Source of the DNA: Scilla litardierei
Taxonomy: Eukaryota; Streptophyta; Magnoliopsida; Asparagales; Asparagaceae
NCBI GenBank assembly: GCA_030789695.1
Contig: CM061139.1
Span: 200,295,641-200,359,640 of the forward strand
Direction of reading: 5' to 3'
DNA: 64,000 nucleotides
Numbering within the stretch: the first letter of the stretch is position 1; every line of letters begins with the position of its first letter. Shown piece after piece: positions 33,313-44,539 of the stretch. A program made the translations under genes and the position numbers. A model generated the notes under the pieces. It was given only the letters and a program-made list of their open reading frames with translations. It searched no databases and was not told where the DNA came from.

Positions 33313-33599
33313 TTGTAACAACTGGTTTTCATGTATCTGAATTTATTATATTATATTATATGTTTTGGTGGATTTTCTCCTCATGTGTGGTTTTCGTCTC
33401 CGTAGCTTTCATTTTCGATCGTTTCGTCGTGATTTTCTAGCTTCTTCCTTAGAATCGTCGATTTTGGAGTAAGTCATTCGTGACGGGCTTCATATCGGTC
33501 ATATCTTATTGTTAGATCAAGCCTAGGAGTCTTAGGAATCGATCCCGGAGCTTCGCGCTCCATTTCGGAACTTTTTGTGCACGTTAGCCGATACAAGAA

Positions 33600-34005
33600 G
33601 GGGAACCGACCGACTAGATGACGATTTAGTCGGTCTGCAAACCTTCATGGACCGACTAGTGGGCTTTGTAAATTTCTCAGGAGTTACTGTTTATCGTTAG
33701 TCGGTCTAAGAACGTTCGTCGACCGACTAGGTTGCAAACTAGTCGGTCAGCAAATGTTCTTTAACCGACTAGCTCTATGATCATTTTTTATACCAAGTAC
33801 TATTCATTCTTAGTCGGTCTAAGAACGTTCATCGACCGACTAGATTTGAAACTAGTCGGTCAGTAGTTGTTCTCTGACCGACTAAATCTAAATCCTATTT
33901 TTGTACAGGAGTTACTGTTTGGACTTAGTCGGTCTGCGTTGGTCAACCGACCGACTAGTTTCTAAACTAGTCAGTCAGTGGTTGCTCTTTGACCGACTAA
34001 TCAGT
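33600..34005. repeat. Array of inverted TAGTCGGTC / GACCGACTA words
   Basis: About thirteen copies occur, often as facing pairs around a 10-15 base spacer, for example TAGTCGGTCTAAGAACG then TTCGTCGACCGACTAG. Each pair could fold as a hairpin. The array ends about 40 bases before the TATA box at 34046. Confidence 0.9.
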
Positions 34006-34045
34006 GTCGAAACTCTAATTTCTGGGCAGCCGCCAGGTCATTTTC

Positions 34046-34055
34046 TATAAATACC
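34046..34055 (+). promoter_or_regulatory. TATA box of the chromovirus LTR
   Basis: TATAAATACC is followed about 20-40 bases later by a pyrimidine-rich stretch (TTTCTTTTCTTTC), as expected for a retrotransposon start region. Confidence 0.65.
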
Positions 34056-35871
34056 CCATTTCGTTTCTTTTCTTTCTTTCTCTTCTCCTGGACTCTTTCC
34101 TTTCCTCTTGACCTCTGATCTTCCCCAACCTTCCTCTAGCCTTCCTCCTTCATCTAGAGCTTCTCCCCCTCTCCATTTTGACCAACCACCATGCCCTAGG
34201 TCATCTCCAACCCCCAAAAATCCCCAAAACCTCATTTCTCCAGATTCTCCCCATCCATTCAAGATCTGAACCCTAGGTTCCCCGGATCGTTTCTTCCGTT
34301 GCCGTGCTTGCTCGGCATCATTCTTCCGCTTCTGAATACGGTAATAACTCGATCTCTTAATATCCTCATAACCCAATGTGTTTTTGTGAAACCCTAATAA
34401 AACTAGGTTAGATGTTGTTTTAATGTTGTTTTGCCATGGCAGCGATCTCATCTCCGTAGTTAGCATTTGTGTGACGGCCTCGTTGATCGTCATTCTCGGT
34501 GCTAGGCAAGTGAAACTTGCATCTCTTGATTTGGGCCATGTCTTAGGCCATTTCCTTGCTTTAGCGTAAAAGAGACTAGACGGTGAAAGTATAGCCGTCT
34601 AGACGCCATTGACCTAGCTTGACAACGAAGCTTGGTCCGTCACCTTCATCATGCTTGTATGTCACGTTTAATTTCAATTAACGGTACGCGTATTAACTGT
34701 TCATGTCATCCATGCATCTTTAACTGCCATGTTTAATTTAAATTAACGGTACGCGAATATCTGTTCATGTCATTGCATTTTGCCTATCATGTTTAATTTC
34801 AATTAACGGTACGCGAATATCTGCTCATGTCATTGCATGCTTGAACACTCATTGTGATTGCGTAGCATCGCTACATACTAGTGCTACTTGTTCCGGCTAG
34901 GCACCCGTTTTGCGGGCACAACCCTAGGCCAATTACAAATCTGGCTCGTGGTCCAGAAAACGAGCTCAATACAGCCTGCGGGCAATAGTGCACTCGCCTG
35001 TGTGTGAGTGATCCCTTGTACTTGAATACAGCCTGCGGGAAATAGGGCGCTCACATGTGTGTGGGTGACCCCTTGTACTTGTTACTTGACAATACATGTC
35101 ACACCTACCACTTGTTACTTGCTACTTGTACTTCACTTGTTATTTCCATACATTACTTGCCATGCCATGCACCATACTTTAACTGCTAGGTTGTTAGTTT
35201 ACCTTTCTTTCAGTTTCCTTGCACAAGTCTTTCGACTTGCTGACATGTGCCCCTTTTCTCTTTTGGGTGACACATGTTAGATCCCGAGCCTGAGTTTGTC
35301 GCTGAGGACGTGGTGTTTGCTGACGCTGAGTCAGAGCCCGCGTTGATCGAGGACTTCGTGGACACTGGAGATCAGTCTTAGTGTCCTCGTGGAGCTTTCC
35401 CTTTTGCTTTAGACTGCTTTTGGTTATCGGTGCGTAGCACCCATACTTGGTTGGTGTTTGTTGTGTTGGCCGTGTGTTAGGCCTTTAGACTCTTTCTTTT
35501 AGCCTGGTGGCTTTTCTGGATGTTGAACTTAACTTTAATGTTGGACAATTTCTGAGATTTGAGATTTTATTTTTGTCTCTCCTTTTGTTAGTATTGTTGT
35601 TCCGTTTATGGTTACAGGGACCTGCTTATGTTTTATTGACGCTTATCGGGTTTGGGGCTTCACAGCTCCACTCTCGTGCGGACCTTTTCACGTCTCGTCT
35701 CCATTTTAGGGAAGCGGGGCGTGACAGGTTTTGTTGGTGGCCCATGCAGGTCCTCTTCTGTAACTGCGATTATCGGAATAATGATAATAATATTAGAATG
35801 TCCAATAAACCAAGTTCGACATCCGAGTCATAAGCTATGAGTCTAATCTGCTTCGTTTTCTGTGTCACTAG

Positions 35872-37003
35872 ATGGCAGGAAGGCGATTCACCCGTGGTGG
35901 AGGTAGTGGTGCGCTCCCTCATGACGAGGAGCCTGAGTAGGAACCCACCAATGGAGAGATGATGCGGATGATGCTCCAGATGATTAAAGTGCAGCAGGGC
36001 GTGCTCCTGTAAGTCCAGAATGCTCCACTTGCTCGAGCTGCCCGGGCACTTCCGGATGCCCCTCGCTCCGAGCCGGGAGCGAAGCAATTTCGGGAGCTGG
36101 GTCCCGCATATTTTGATGGGTCTGAGGGTCCTCTGGCTGCCGATGAGTGGATTCGGAACATTGAGGATAACCTGGCGATGGCGAAGATTAACCCGGCTGG
36201 ATGGGTTGATTTGGCTAAGAGGCAGCTGAAGGACAATGCCAGAAACTGGTGGGATGCTGAAGAGAAGATGCTGGTGGAGCCGATAGTTTGGGCTACCTTT
36301 AAGTCCAGATTTGATGGAGAATTCTTCCCGAAGGCTGCTAGGCAGGTGATGCTGCAGCGCTTCATAAATCTGAAGCAGGGGAGCTTATCGGTGGATCAGT
36401 ACCACCAAGAGTTCACGAGGCTCAGTCGGTTTGCACCAAAGATGGTGCAAGATGCCGATGAGAAAGCTCAGTGGTTCCTCTAGGGACTTACCTTGGAGCT
36501 TCAGAGTTTTGTGACCTCTTCTGACCTGGAGACATATCAGAAGGTTCTGATTGCTGCGAGGCGGCAGGAGTTGAATTTAAACCAGAGGAAGGGACATGTT
36601 TCAGGAGCTGGGAAGAGGCCTGTGGAGCAGGCCAGGGCGGTGGTTAGGCCTGGTTTCAAGCCTAATCATCCGGTGCAGTTCAAGAGACCAGGAGGGCCTA
36701 TTCTGAAGACTTGCCATTTCTGCGGCAAGACCGTGCACCTCAGGGATCAGTGTAGGAGGTTCCTGGGGCAATGTATTGTCTGCGGAGATCCAGTCCATAC
36801 CATCAGGGAGTGTCCCAAGTCGAAGCAGCCTTGGCGGGCTCCTATTGCAGCACAGCCGTTGCAGCAGCGAGCTCCTGTGCCCGCTGGATGTGGAGCGCCT
36901 CTTGTTCCACAGAGACAGGCCTTTCAGCGGGCTGTTCCGTCGAGAGGGCAGGCTTTTCTGACGACTGAGGAGGAGAGCATGGCCATGGATGAGGTTATCA
37001 CAG
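35872..37003 (+). pseudogene. Chromovirus Gag with three in-frame stops
   Basis: From the ATG at 35872 the frame encodes a Ty3/gypsy Gag: ADEWIRNIED region (about 36140), AKRQLKDNARNWWD, FFPKAARQVMLQRF, LSVDQYHQEFTRLSRFAP, and two zinc knuckles (CHFCGKTVHLRDQC and CIVCGDPVHTIREC, 36710-36815). In-frame stops are TAG 35938, TAA 36010 and TAG 36481. Each fits a single C-to-T change from CAG or CAA, as expected from decay of methylated DNA. Gag ends at ..VITG where an intron-like segment begins (37004). Confidence 0.88.
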
Positions 37004-37116
37004 GTAACTTCCCTCCTAGCTGTTTCTTCCTTAGTTATGTTTGATTGTTAGATTATGTTTGGTTGCTTGCTCATGTTTGTTGCTAGACTAGGGCTTGATT
37101 GTTAGACTGTTTGTAG
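37004..37116 (+). other. Intron-like segment between Gag and protease
   Basis: The Gag tail VIT-G is followed by GTAACTTCCC, then 113 bases with stops, ending TTTGTAG. Joining 37003 to 37117 restores one frame (VITGVILVCTFPARVLFDSG), which is the usual Gag-protease join in this lineage. The borders are GT and AG. Splicing is inferred, not shown. Confidence 0.65.
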
Positions 37117-40100
37117 GTGTGATTTTGGTGTGCACATTTCCTGCACGAGTTCTCTTTGACTCAGGTGCATCGATGTGCATTATTTCTCGGAGCTTCGTGG
37201 AGAAGCATTCCTTGTCGACGTCCCCTCTTTCCAAGAGTTGGAATATCGTTACAGGGAATGGCGTGGTCTCGGTGCATCTTGGTTGCAATTCTTGCCCGTT
37301 GGTGGTCTGTGGACATGAGCTTTACGCTGATTTCATTGTCCACGACATCATCAACTACGATACAGTTCTTGGGATGGACTGGCTACGATCGACTATCGGA
37401 GGAAGAAGGTCGTGTTCGAGATTCCCGGACACCCAGTGTTTGAGTTCAGCCGTGGTAGCAGTTCGCTTGGTCCTGTCAGATTTCGGGCCAGACCAGTGGA
37501 GGTTGTGGGTATGCAGATGGAGTTGGAGAGGCCAGCTGTGGTGCGAGATTTTGATGACGTCTTCCCCGAGGAGATGTCTGGATTGCCACCTGATCGGGCT
37601 TTGGAATTTTCTATTGATCTTATTCCAGAAGCGCAGCCCATTTCGAAGGCACCATATCGTATGGTGCCAGCAGAGTTGGAAGAGTTGCGTAGGCAGTTGG
37701 ATGAGCTTATGCAGAAGGGTTATATCAATCCTAGTGTGTCCCCGTGGGGAGCACCGGTGTTACTGGTGAAGAAGAAGGATGGTTCGCGTCGCATGTGCGT
37801 GGACTATCGGGAGTTGAATGCGGTGACCATCAAGAATAAATACCCGTTGCCTCGCATCGATGATATTTTTGATCAGCTTGGAGGTTCGAGGGTGTTTTCG
37901 AAGTTGGATCTGAGGAGCGGTTATCATCAGCTGAAGGTGAAGAAGGATGATGTTCCGAAGACAGCGTTCAGGACGAAGTATGGACACTATGAGTTTGTGG
38001 TTATGCCTTTCGGCGTAACCAACGCACCTGCAGTTTTCATGAATCTGATGAACCTGATTTTCTATGACTTTTTAGATAAGTTTGTCGTTATCTTTATTGA
38101 CGACATTCTGATCTATTCTAAGTCGGAGGAGGAGCATGCCTCGCACTTGAGGACAGTGTTGGAGATTTTGAGGAAGCATCGGTTGTATGCTAAGTTTTCA
38201 AAGTGCGAGTTTTGGCTGGACAGAGTTGCTTTTCTCGGGCATGTGGTGACTGGAGATGGTATTTCAGTGGATCCCGAGAAGATCCGGGCCATCAGGGAGT
38301 GGCCTGTTCCGCAGTCAGCGTCTGAGATCCGGAGTTTCCTGGGGCTTGCTGGTTACTATCGGCGCTTCATTAAGGACTTTTCCCGTATTACCGAGCCGAT
38401 GACCAGATTGACGCGGAAGGATTTATCTTTTGTTTGGTCGGGTGATTATGAGAATGCTTTTGGTGTTCTGAGGGAGAGGTTGACGACTGCCCCTATTCTT
38501 GTTGTGCCTGATCGCAGCGGTGGATTTGAGATCTTTTGCGATGCTTCTAGCAAGGGTCTCGGTTGTGTGTTGCATCAGCACGGGCATGTTGTGGCTTATG
38601 CTTCTCGTCAGCTCAAGGTTCATGAGAAGAATTACCCGACGCATGATTTGGAGTTGGCTGCTGTTGTGTTTGCTCTTAAGATTTAGAGGCACTTCCTGCT
38701 GAGTGAGAAAGTGAAGATTTTCACCGATCACAAAAGCTTGAAGTATATTTTCACTCAGAAGGAGCTCAACATGCGACAGCGTCGATGGTTGGAGCTCATG
38801 GTGGATTATGAGATTGATTTGCAGTATCACCCTGGCAAGGTGAATGTGGTTCCTGATGCGCTGAGTAGGCTTCCAGCGGTGATGATTTTGACCTCGCAGT
38901 GGAGATTGCAGCAGGATTTTTGCGAGTCTGGTGTGGAGATTGTCCTTTCTGGGGAGGCTTCTTCGTTGATGTGTATGCAGATACAGTCGACGATTGTGGA
39001 TCGGATCAAGTCTGGCCAGGCCGAGGATCCGCAGCTGGTGAAGATTCGGGAGCAGGTGGAAGTCGGTCTGCGGACTGACTTTTTGATTCATGAGGATGGC
39101 TCGCTGAGGTTTGGAGCCAGGTTGTGTGTGCCAGCTGGGGATATTAGAGAGGAGTTGATGGTGAAGGCACACAGTTCGCCGTATTCTGTGCATCCTGGTG
39201 GGACCAAGATGTACAAGGATCTTCGTCTGAATTATTGGTGGCATGGTATGAAGAGGAGTGTGGCTCGGAGTGTAGCCAAGTGTTTGGTTTGCCACAAGTG
39301 AAGGAGGAGCATCAGCGTACAGCAGGGTTGCTACAACCGCTTCCGATTCCGGAGTGGAAGTGGCAACACATCACTATGGATTTCGTGACTGGACTACCTC
39401 GGAGTCCGAAGCAGAATGACACGATTTGGGTGATCGTAGATAGATTGACCAAATCCGCGCACTTTATTCCATTCCGAGTGGGACAGTACACTGAGGCGCT
39501 AGCGAGGAGATATATGGAGGTAAATTCTTTTACTCTCCGTTTTTATTTCCTTTCCTAGTTTGGATAGTGATGTAACGTGAATCGTGCAGGAGGTCGTACG
39601 ACTTCACGGAGTCCCCGTGAGCATCATGTCGGACAGAGACACGAGGTTCACATCTCAGTTCTGGCAGAGTTTGCAGAAGAGTTTGGGTACGCGTCTGAGT
39701 TTCAGCACGGCATACCATCCGCAGACGGATGGCCAGTCCGAGAGGACGATTCAGATCTTGGAGGACATGCTGAGGGCGTGCATGTTGGATTTCAAGGGTT
39801 CGTGGGAGGACCATCTACATCTGGTAGAGTTTTCTTACAACAACAGCTTCCAGGCGAGTATTGGCATGGCGCCTTTCGCCGCTCTTTATGGGAGGAAATG
39901 TCGATCGCCATTGAGTTGGGATGACGTTGGTGATCGGGAGTTGTTGGGACCTGAGATGATTGTGGAGGCCGTGGATGTTGTCAGGAATATTCGGGAGAGG
40001 TTGAGGATTGCTCAGGACCGTTTTAAGCATTGGGCGGATGCTAAACATCGTCCTTTGGAGTTTCAGCCAGGCGACCATGTGTTCTTGAGGATTTCCCCAA

Positions 40101-40468
40101 ATCGTGGTGTGATTCGCTTTGGGAAGCGAGGGAAGTTGAGCCCGCGATACATTGGACCGTTTGACATTCTGGAGAGAGTTGGCGAGGTAGCTTATCGCTT
40201 AGCCTTGCCGCCATCTTTGGAAGGAGTTCACAATGTTTTCCATGTGTCGCAGCTTCGTCGATACATTAGCGATCCATCTCATGCTGTGGATTTCTCGGAG
40301 ATTACCGTTCGCCCTGATATGACGTATGACCAGCAGCCAGTGCAGATTCTGGACAGGCGTCAGAAGTCACTTCGGAACAAGGTTTTCAATCTTGTGAGGG
40401 TGATGTGGCGACACGGCTCGCTTGGAAAGTCTACTTGGGAGAATGAGGATGAGATGCGAGAGCGCTAC
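37117..40468 (+). pseudogene. Chromovirus Pol: protease, RT, RNase H, integrase, chromodomain (broken)
   Basis: In order: protease with FDSGAS (about 37157) and LGMDWL (37370); a small deletion and frameshift near 37385; reverse transcriptase from about 37550 with [15 protein letters not shown] and [11 protein letters not shown] (about 38095); RNase H from about 38510; TAG at 38684-38686 where Trp is expected; integrase with an HHCC zinc motif (about 39180-39297); a one-base deletion at about 39299; [16 protein letters not shown] and the Glu in TDGQSERT; a GPY/F module (RYIGPFDI, about 40147); and a chromodomain (from about 40335) that stops at ERY where E1 inserted. An intron-like segment splits integrase at 39520-39589. 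It is inactive but nearly full length. Confidence 0.92.
39520..39589 (+). other. Intron-like segment inside integrase
   Basis: The integrase frame reads YME and then GTAAATTC; 70 bases later CGTGCAG is followed by GAGGTCGTACG. Removing the segment gives [12 protein letters not shown], the expected integrase sequence. Borders are GT..AG with a pyrimidine-rich stretch (TTTTATTTCCTTTCC) inside. Confidence 0.65.
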
Positions 40469-40949
40469 TGATCGCACCCCGGATACACGTCCCGAGGCGA
40501 CGGTTGTAGTTTTACCGCAAGCGCACGGTAAAGTGGCGAGCGGGTATCGAACACGAGGAGGTGGTGTTGGCTCCAATCTATCCTAGGTTGGTTTGACTAC
40601 GATGGTTTTATTGGTGGAGATGGTTATGGAATGATATAATGGAAATGGTGGTGGATGTCGGTGTCGATGATAAAGAAATCGGTCAAATATTGATTTAAAT
40701 ACAATATAATAAAAGTGGGAATTTGCCTTGCGGCGATCCTGTCACAATCGTCAGGCAAAGTATGGGGATATAAAATCAAATAAAGACGTCTAGGGCTAGG
40801 GACTCCCCACTACGGACCATCATGCATCATTGTGAATAGTGAATCTCAATATTACTAGACTTGCGTTGAGGTGAACTAGTCGCAACTTAATGGAGAACCA
40901 AGCTCACGCTCTCGCGCTATTGCCGGTCTATAGCAAACCTAGGTTAGGG

Positions 40950-41235
40950 CCCAATCTCTTGCAAACCCTAACCTAAGCCACTAGCATGAGGATCGACATC
41001 ATCGCCCAATCGCTCCTCGAGCCCACTCTCGTGCAAACTCGAGTTACGATCTAGGTTGTGATAGTTCGTATTCGTCCAATCTCTTGTAAACGAATATGTG
41101 TATAGATTTACAATTAAAAATCCTAGCTTTGGTCCAATCTCTTGCAAACCAAATCTAGAGAAACCCAATTGTAAACCTAAATCGAATATCTAGGCCTTCC
41201 CATCGATTAGAATCCAATCTCTTGCAAATCCCAAA
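40950..41235. repeat. Repeated CCAATCTCTTGCAAA phrase in the E1 LTR
   Basis: The phrase CCAATCTCTTGCAAAC or close variants occur about five times at roughly 70-base spacing, downstream (minus sense) of the TATA-like box. The same set is present in the 5' LTR at about 62520-62810. Confidence 0.8.
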
Positions 41236-41603
41236 TCGATGGAAATCCCTAGCTATCCGTAGTAAATCAATCACAACCTAACCTCCTAGCAATTCTAGCA
41301 ATTTGGAAATTCATTCATCACAAATATGAAATTAGATCCATAGGGTTCATCCCCAAACCCTAGAACAACAAATCTACTCTAGCATAGCAACAAGGATATG
41401 AGAATCAATAGAATTCATTGCTTGCATACAAAAAGATAGAAAAACAAAGATTCAAATAAGAATAGAAATACTTAGCTTAGATGAAGAATTCCAATCCAAA
41501 TACAAGCTTTTTGATCCAAGAGGGGGCCTAGGGCATGGCCTAACCTCTAAAATAATCCTCCCTAAAACATCTTGGGGATCCCCTCTAATGGTGGCTACAA
41601 ACC

Positions 41604-41612
41604 CCTTAAATA
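41604..41612 (-). promoter_or_regulatory. TATA-like box of the E1 3' LTR
   Basis: The minus strand reads TATTTAAGG, about 90 bases downstream of the last palindromic word. The equivalent box of the 5' LTR lies at about 63175-63183. Confidence 0.5.
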
Positions 41613-41702
41613 CTCCCCCAAAACCCTAGCAAAAAAACCTAGAAAACCCCTCAAATTCGTGCCCAAAAACAGCCCAAACCGCAACATTAAATCTGGGCCC
41701 AG

Positions 41703-42260
41703 GCCGCACTCGGCCGAGTGGAATATGTGACCCGGCCGAGTGACACTGACATGCAAATTCCAGCACTGCAGCATCAACTTGCAGAAATTCCCCAGATTTC
41801 ATCCGACCTCCGATTTGCGCGTTCTTGGCGGCGTTGGAACCGTCATGAAGTCTACTATCCATAAAAAATATGAGAAAAATAATTTGATTGCTGAAATGAT
41901 AGCAGATTTCAAAAGAATGAGAGGCTGTCTGAAAATCTGGGCGCTGCATGTCCTCGGCATCACTCGGTCGAGTGGCAAATGTCACTCGGCCGAGGGGCAT
42001 TTGTTACTCGGGCGGACGGCTTTTGTTACTCGGCCGAGTCGGGCTTCTGGGGCAGACTGACGGATTACAGTAAGTTGGACATTTTGGCTTGCCGTCGTCT
42101 GGGTGCCACTCGGGCGGACGGAGTCTCCGCACTCGGCCGAGTCGGCGTGCGATGCTCGGCCGAGTGCACGCTGATACATCTCTGTTGCGTGTCTGATCTG
42201 ACCGGCCGAGCGGGGTCTCAATGCTCGGCCGAGTGACTCCTTCACTCGGCCGAGTGGCAT
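41703..42260. repeat. Array of palindromic CACTCGGCCGAGTG words
   Basis: About twelve copies with core CTCGGCCGAG occur, some degenerate (ACTCGGGCGGACGG). The same array is found in the 5' LTR at about 63275-63830, with small changes such as CGGCCGAGGGG to CGGTCGAGGGG. Confidence 0.92.
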
Positions 42261-42563
42261 GCTGAAAATGCCCAATCTTCATCTTTTCGCTCCCCCGTCG
42301 CTCCTACGACATTCTTTCTTCTTCCACTCCTCTTCCATTGCAGAATAACCCTCAAAAGGGCCATGGTTGACACTCCGGAGTGGGTGCAAATCCTCTTGAT
42401 CTCACAATCGATCCAAATCGCTCCATATTTCCTGAAATACGACAAAAACAAGAAATAGTGAAAAGTATCGCAATATTGTCGAATAATCGTGATAAGCGTG
42501 ATATGGGCGATCAAAACGGTATGCAAATATGCAGAAAAAAAGGTGTAAAATATGGAGTGATCA

Positions 42564-42578
42564 AAATCCCCCAAGCTT
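42564..42578 (-). promoter_or_regulatory. Polypurine tract of E1
   Basis: The minus strand reads AAGCTTGGGGGATTT directly before the 3' LTR. Very similar AAGCTTGGGGGA words also occur on the minus strand at about 43103, 44081 and 44240. Confidence 0.75.
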
Positions 42579-44539
42579 ACCTCTTACTCGTCCTCGAGGA
42601 AGATAAGTAAAAAGACGAACTCGGGAGATGAAAAATAAGGGAAATGAAATAAAAGAATACGAAGTGGAAGGGGTAGCTAGATTATACTCTCAGATCTCAA
42701 GCCCTAAGCTACACATCACGATAACTCGGAAAATACAAATCACATGCTATAAGGATTTCATATCTTACATAAACATGGTACTTGCAAGTTTTTAAGAACA
42801 ACAAAAGGGATTCTCTAAATTCATACAATCAATTCATATCCACATCACGCATTTCATAGGATTTAATATACAAATGTTGGCGATGCACTTTTCAATCAAG
42901 AGTTATAACTGAAGCATATAAGAATCACGCCAAACATGCAATGGAGAATGGAATAAATCATGGCATTCACATATTTATATCGATTCATAAGAAATTTCCA
43001 TAACTAAGGTATTTTGCTAAGTTTCAGCATTATCAAACTTCCCCATTCGTGCACCTCTCCACTCTAATGTCGCACTCACTCATATGGTCAAATGAATTCA
43101 CCCCCCCAAGCTTAGCTTGAGGCATCACATCTAAAGGAATATGATAGTGGAAAATGGGATTTTTGCCTTGGTTTTCCCAAGTAATTTGTGGCTCCAATAA
43201 TGAGATAGAGAAATGTATTTTCCCTTTTTTTTTGAACTTTTTTGTTTCTCATTTTTTTCTTTTTGGATTTTTGTAGGAGCTATATGATTTGTATTTTTGG
43301 CTTTTGGCTCCTTTTTGGCTTTTTGGACTTTTTGGAGCTAACTTTTCTTTTGTGTGGGTTTTTGGGAAATAGATGCGATATAAGTAGCTTTAGGAGGTGA
43401 ACTCAAGTGACATGTAGAGAATAAAAAGATATATGTGGAGAAGGAAGTAATATAACACTCGGTTCACTCTAAGATGTGCACGGACGGTTCAATAAGATAA
43501 TACATCAACTAAAACTCATATGTAAGCATGGATATTCTCAATCATCTCAATAAAAAGTGAAGTCAAGCGGTAAGGAGTACTTTCATATCAAGCATGCGAC
43601 AGAAGGTGAATAAGATGATAAGGCAGATGCTCCCGTTATACAATTGATGCGTGAATCTTGATGCACTTCCAACAAAAGCATACTAAACGCTAATTCATAC
43701 ATTCAGTTTCAATTAATATCATGCATTCATATAGAGGAATCATCAAGAGAAATAGATTTGCAAGCACATGTGAATAGCAAGACTATGGAATACTCTAAAT
43801 AGCATGGCAAGGAATAATAAGCATCGTGATGGCTACTAAAGCAATAAGAGATATCATCATAAGGATCAAATCTAGCAAAAGGAGGAAAAGAAAATAAAGA
43901 AATAGAAAATAAAAGAGAGGAAAGAAAAGAAAATCAAGCACACAATATGATGCATGAACACACATAAAAGGAAAATAAGATGGAAAAATCAAAAAGATGA
44001 TGCAAAAATTTTGAAAAATTTTAAAAACCCTAAAATAAAGTAAAAATGCAACTAATGCATCTAAATGGCATGGAAATGCACTCCCCCAAGCTTAAACTTC
44101 ACATTGTCCTCAATGTGATCATAATGAAAGAATATGAAGAACAACGATAATAATAAGGGGGTGAATGAAAAATGATGAAATGAATGACATGAAATCCTAA
44201 TGCAACTACATGCGCATACAATGATGCATGAGAGCGCTTTCCCCCAAGCTTATACCAAACAATCCTATTCAAGTGACTCAATCAAAAATGTCATGGCTTT
44301 GCAAAGCGTGATCAAGTCAAATGAATAAGAAAGTGAGTATTCACTTGAAAGAAATGCTCGATGGTGGTGAGCAAAAGGATGTGGCGTATCAAAATATGGA
44401 GAGGGGAATTAATATATATAATGGGTTTGGGGTGTAAATGATTATTGTTGCCATCATATGAGGTGATATTTATTCAAGCAAATCTATACGGTCCTCTCGC
44501 TGTCGAGAGAATTCGTGTTTATTGATAGCATAAAAATTT
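42579..44539 (-). other. 3' untranslated region of E1
   Basis: About 2 kb without a gene separates the Gag-like stop from the polypurine tract. It contains T-rich DNA (43200-43370), three extra polypurine-like AAGCTTGGGGG words, and a GAGGACAATGTG motif next to one of them (44085-44115, minus strand). The same layout is found in element E0 at 631-1877. Confidence 0.6.

Larger units (their letters stand above)
33314..35726 (+). repeat. 5' LTR of the chromovirus
   Basis: The LTR ends are TGTAACAACTGG and GGAAGCGGGGCGTGACA. After the end comes GGTTTTGTTGGTGGCCCATGC, nearly the same as after the LTRs at 49004 and 55164, so the junction is conserved across two related elements and should contain the primer site. 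The LTR holds a palindromic word array (33600-34005) and a TATA box (34046). Direct duplications of an AATTAACGGTACGCG segment occur at about 34677, 34741 and 34800. Confidence 0.88.
33314..40468 (+). mobile_element. Tekay/Del-like chromovirus (Ty3/gypsy), 3' end cut off by element E1
   Basis: The 5' LTR is 33314-35726 (2413 bp, TGTAACAACTGG to GGGGCGTGACA), followed by gag (35872-37003) and pol (37117-40468) with protease, reverse transcriptase, RNase H, integrase, GPY/F motif and chromodomain. The sequence ends abruptly inside the chromodomain, where element E1 inserted (40469). Its remaining end and 3' LTR should lie right of 64000. Several in-frame stops and two frameshifts make it inactive. 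Confidence 0.92.
40469..42563 (-). repeat. 3' LTR of E1 (2095 bp)
   Basis: On the + strand it runs from TGATCGCACCCC to GGAGTGATCA. The far end is set by the adjoining polypurine tract. It carries CCGCAAGCGCACGG near its U5 end, repeated CCAATCTCTTGCAAA phrases (40950-41230), a TATTTAAGG box on the minus strand (41604-41612) and a palindromic word array (41703-42260). Confidence 0.88.

Noticed and set aside
34038..34493. Minus-strand ORF of 151 codons in the chromovirus LTR
   Set aside because: It lies antisense to the LTR start region, is driven by C/T-rich composition and has no recognisable domain.
42380..42610. Small ORF spanning the LTR-polypurine junction of E1
   Set aside because: It crosses an LTR boundary, has no domain and is not conserved in reading in the other LTR context.
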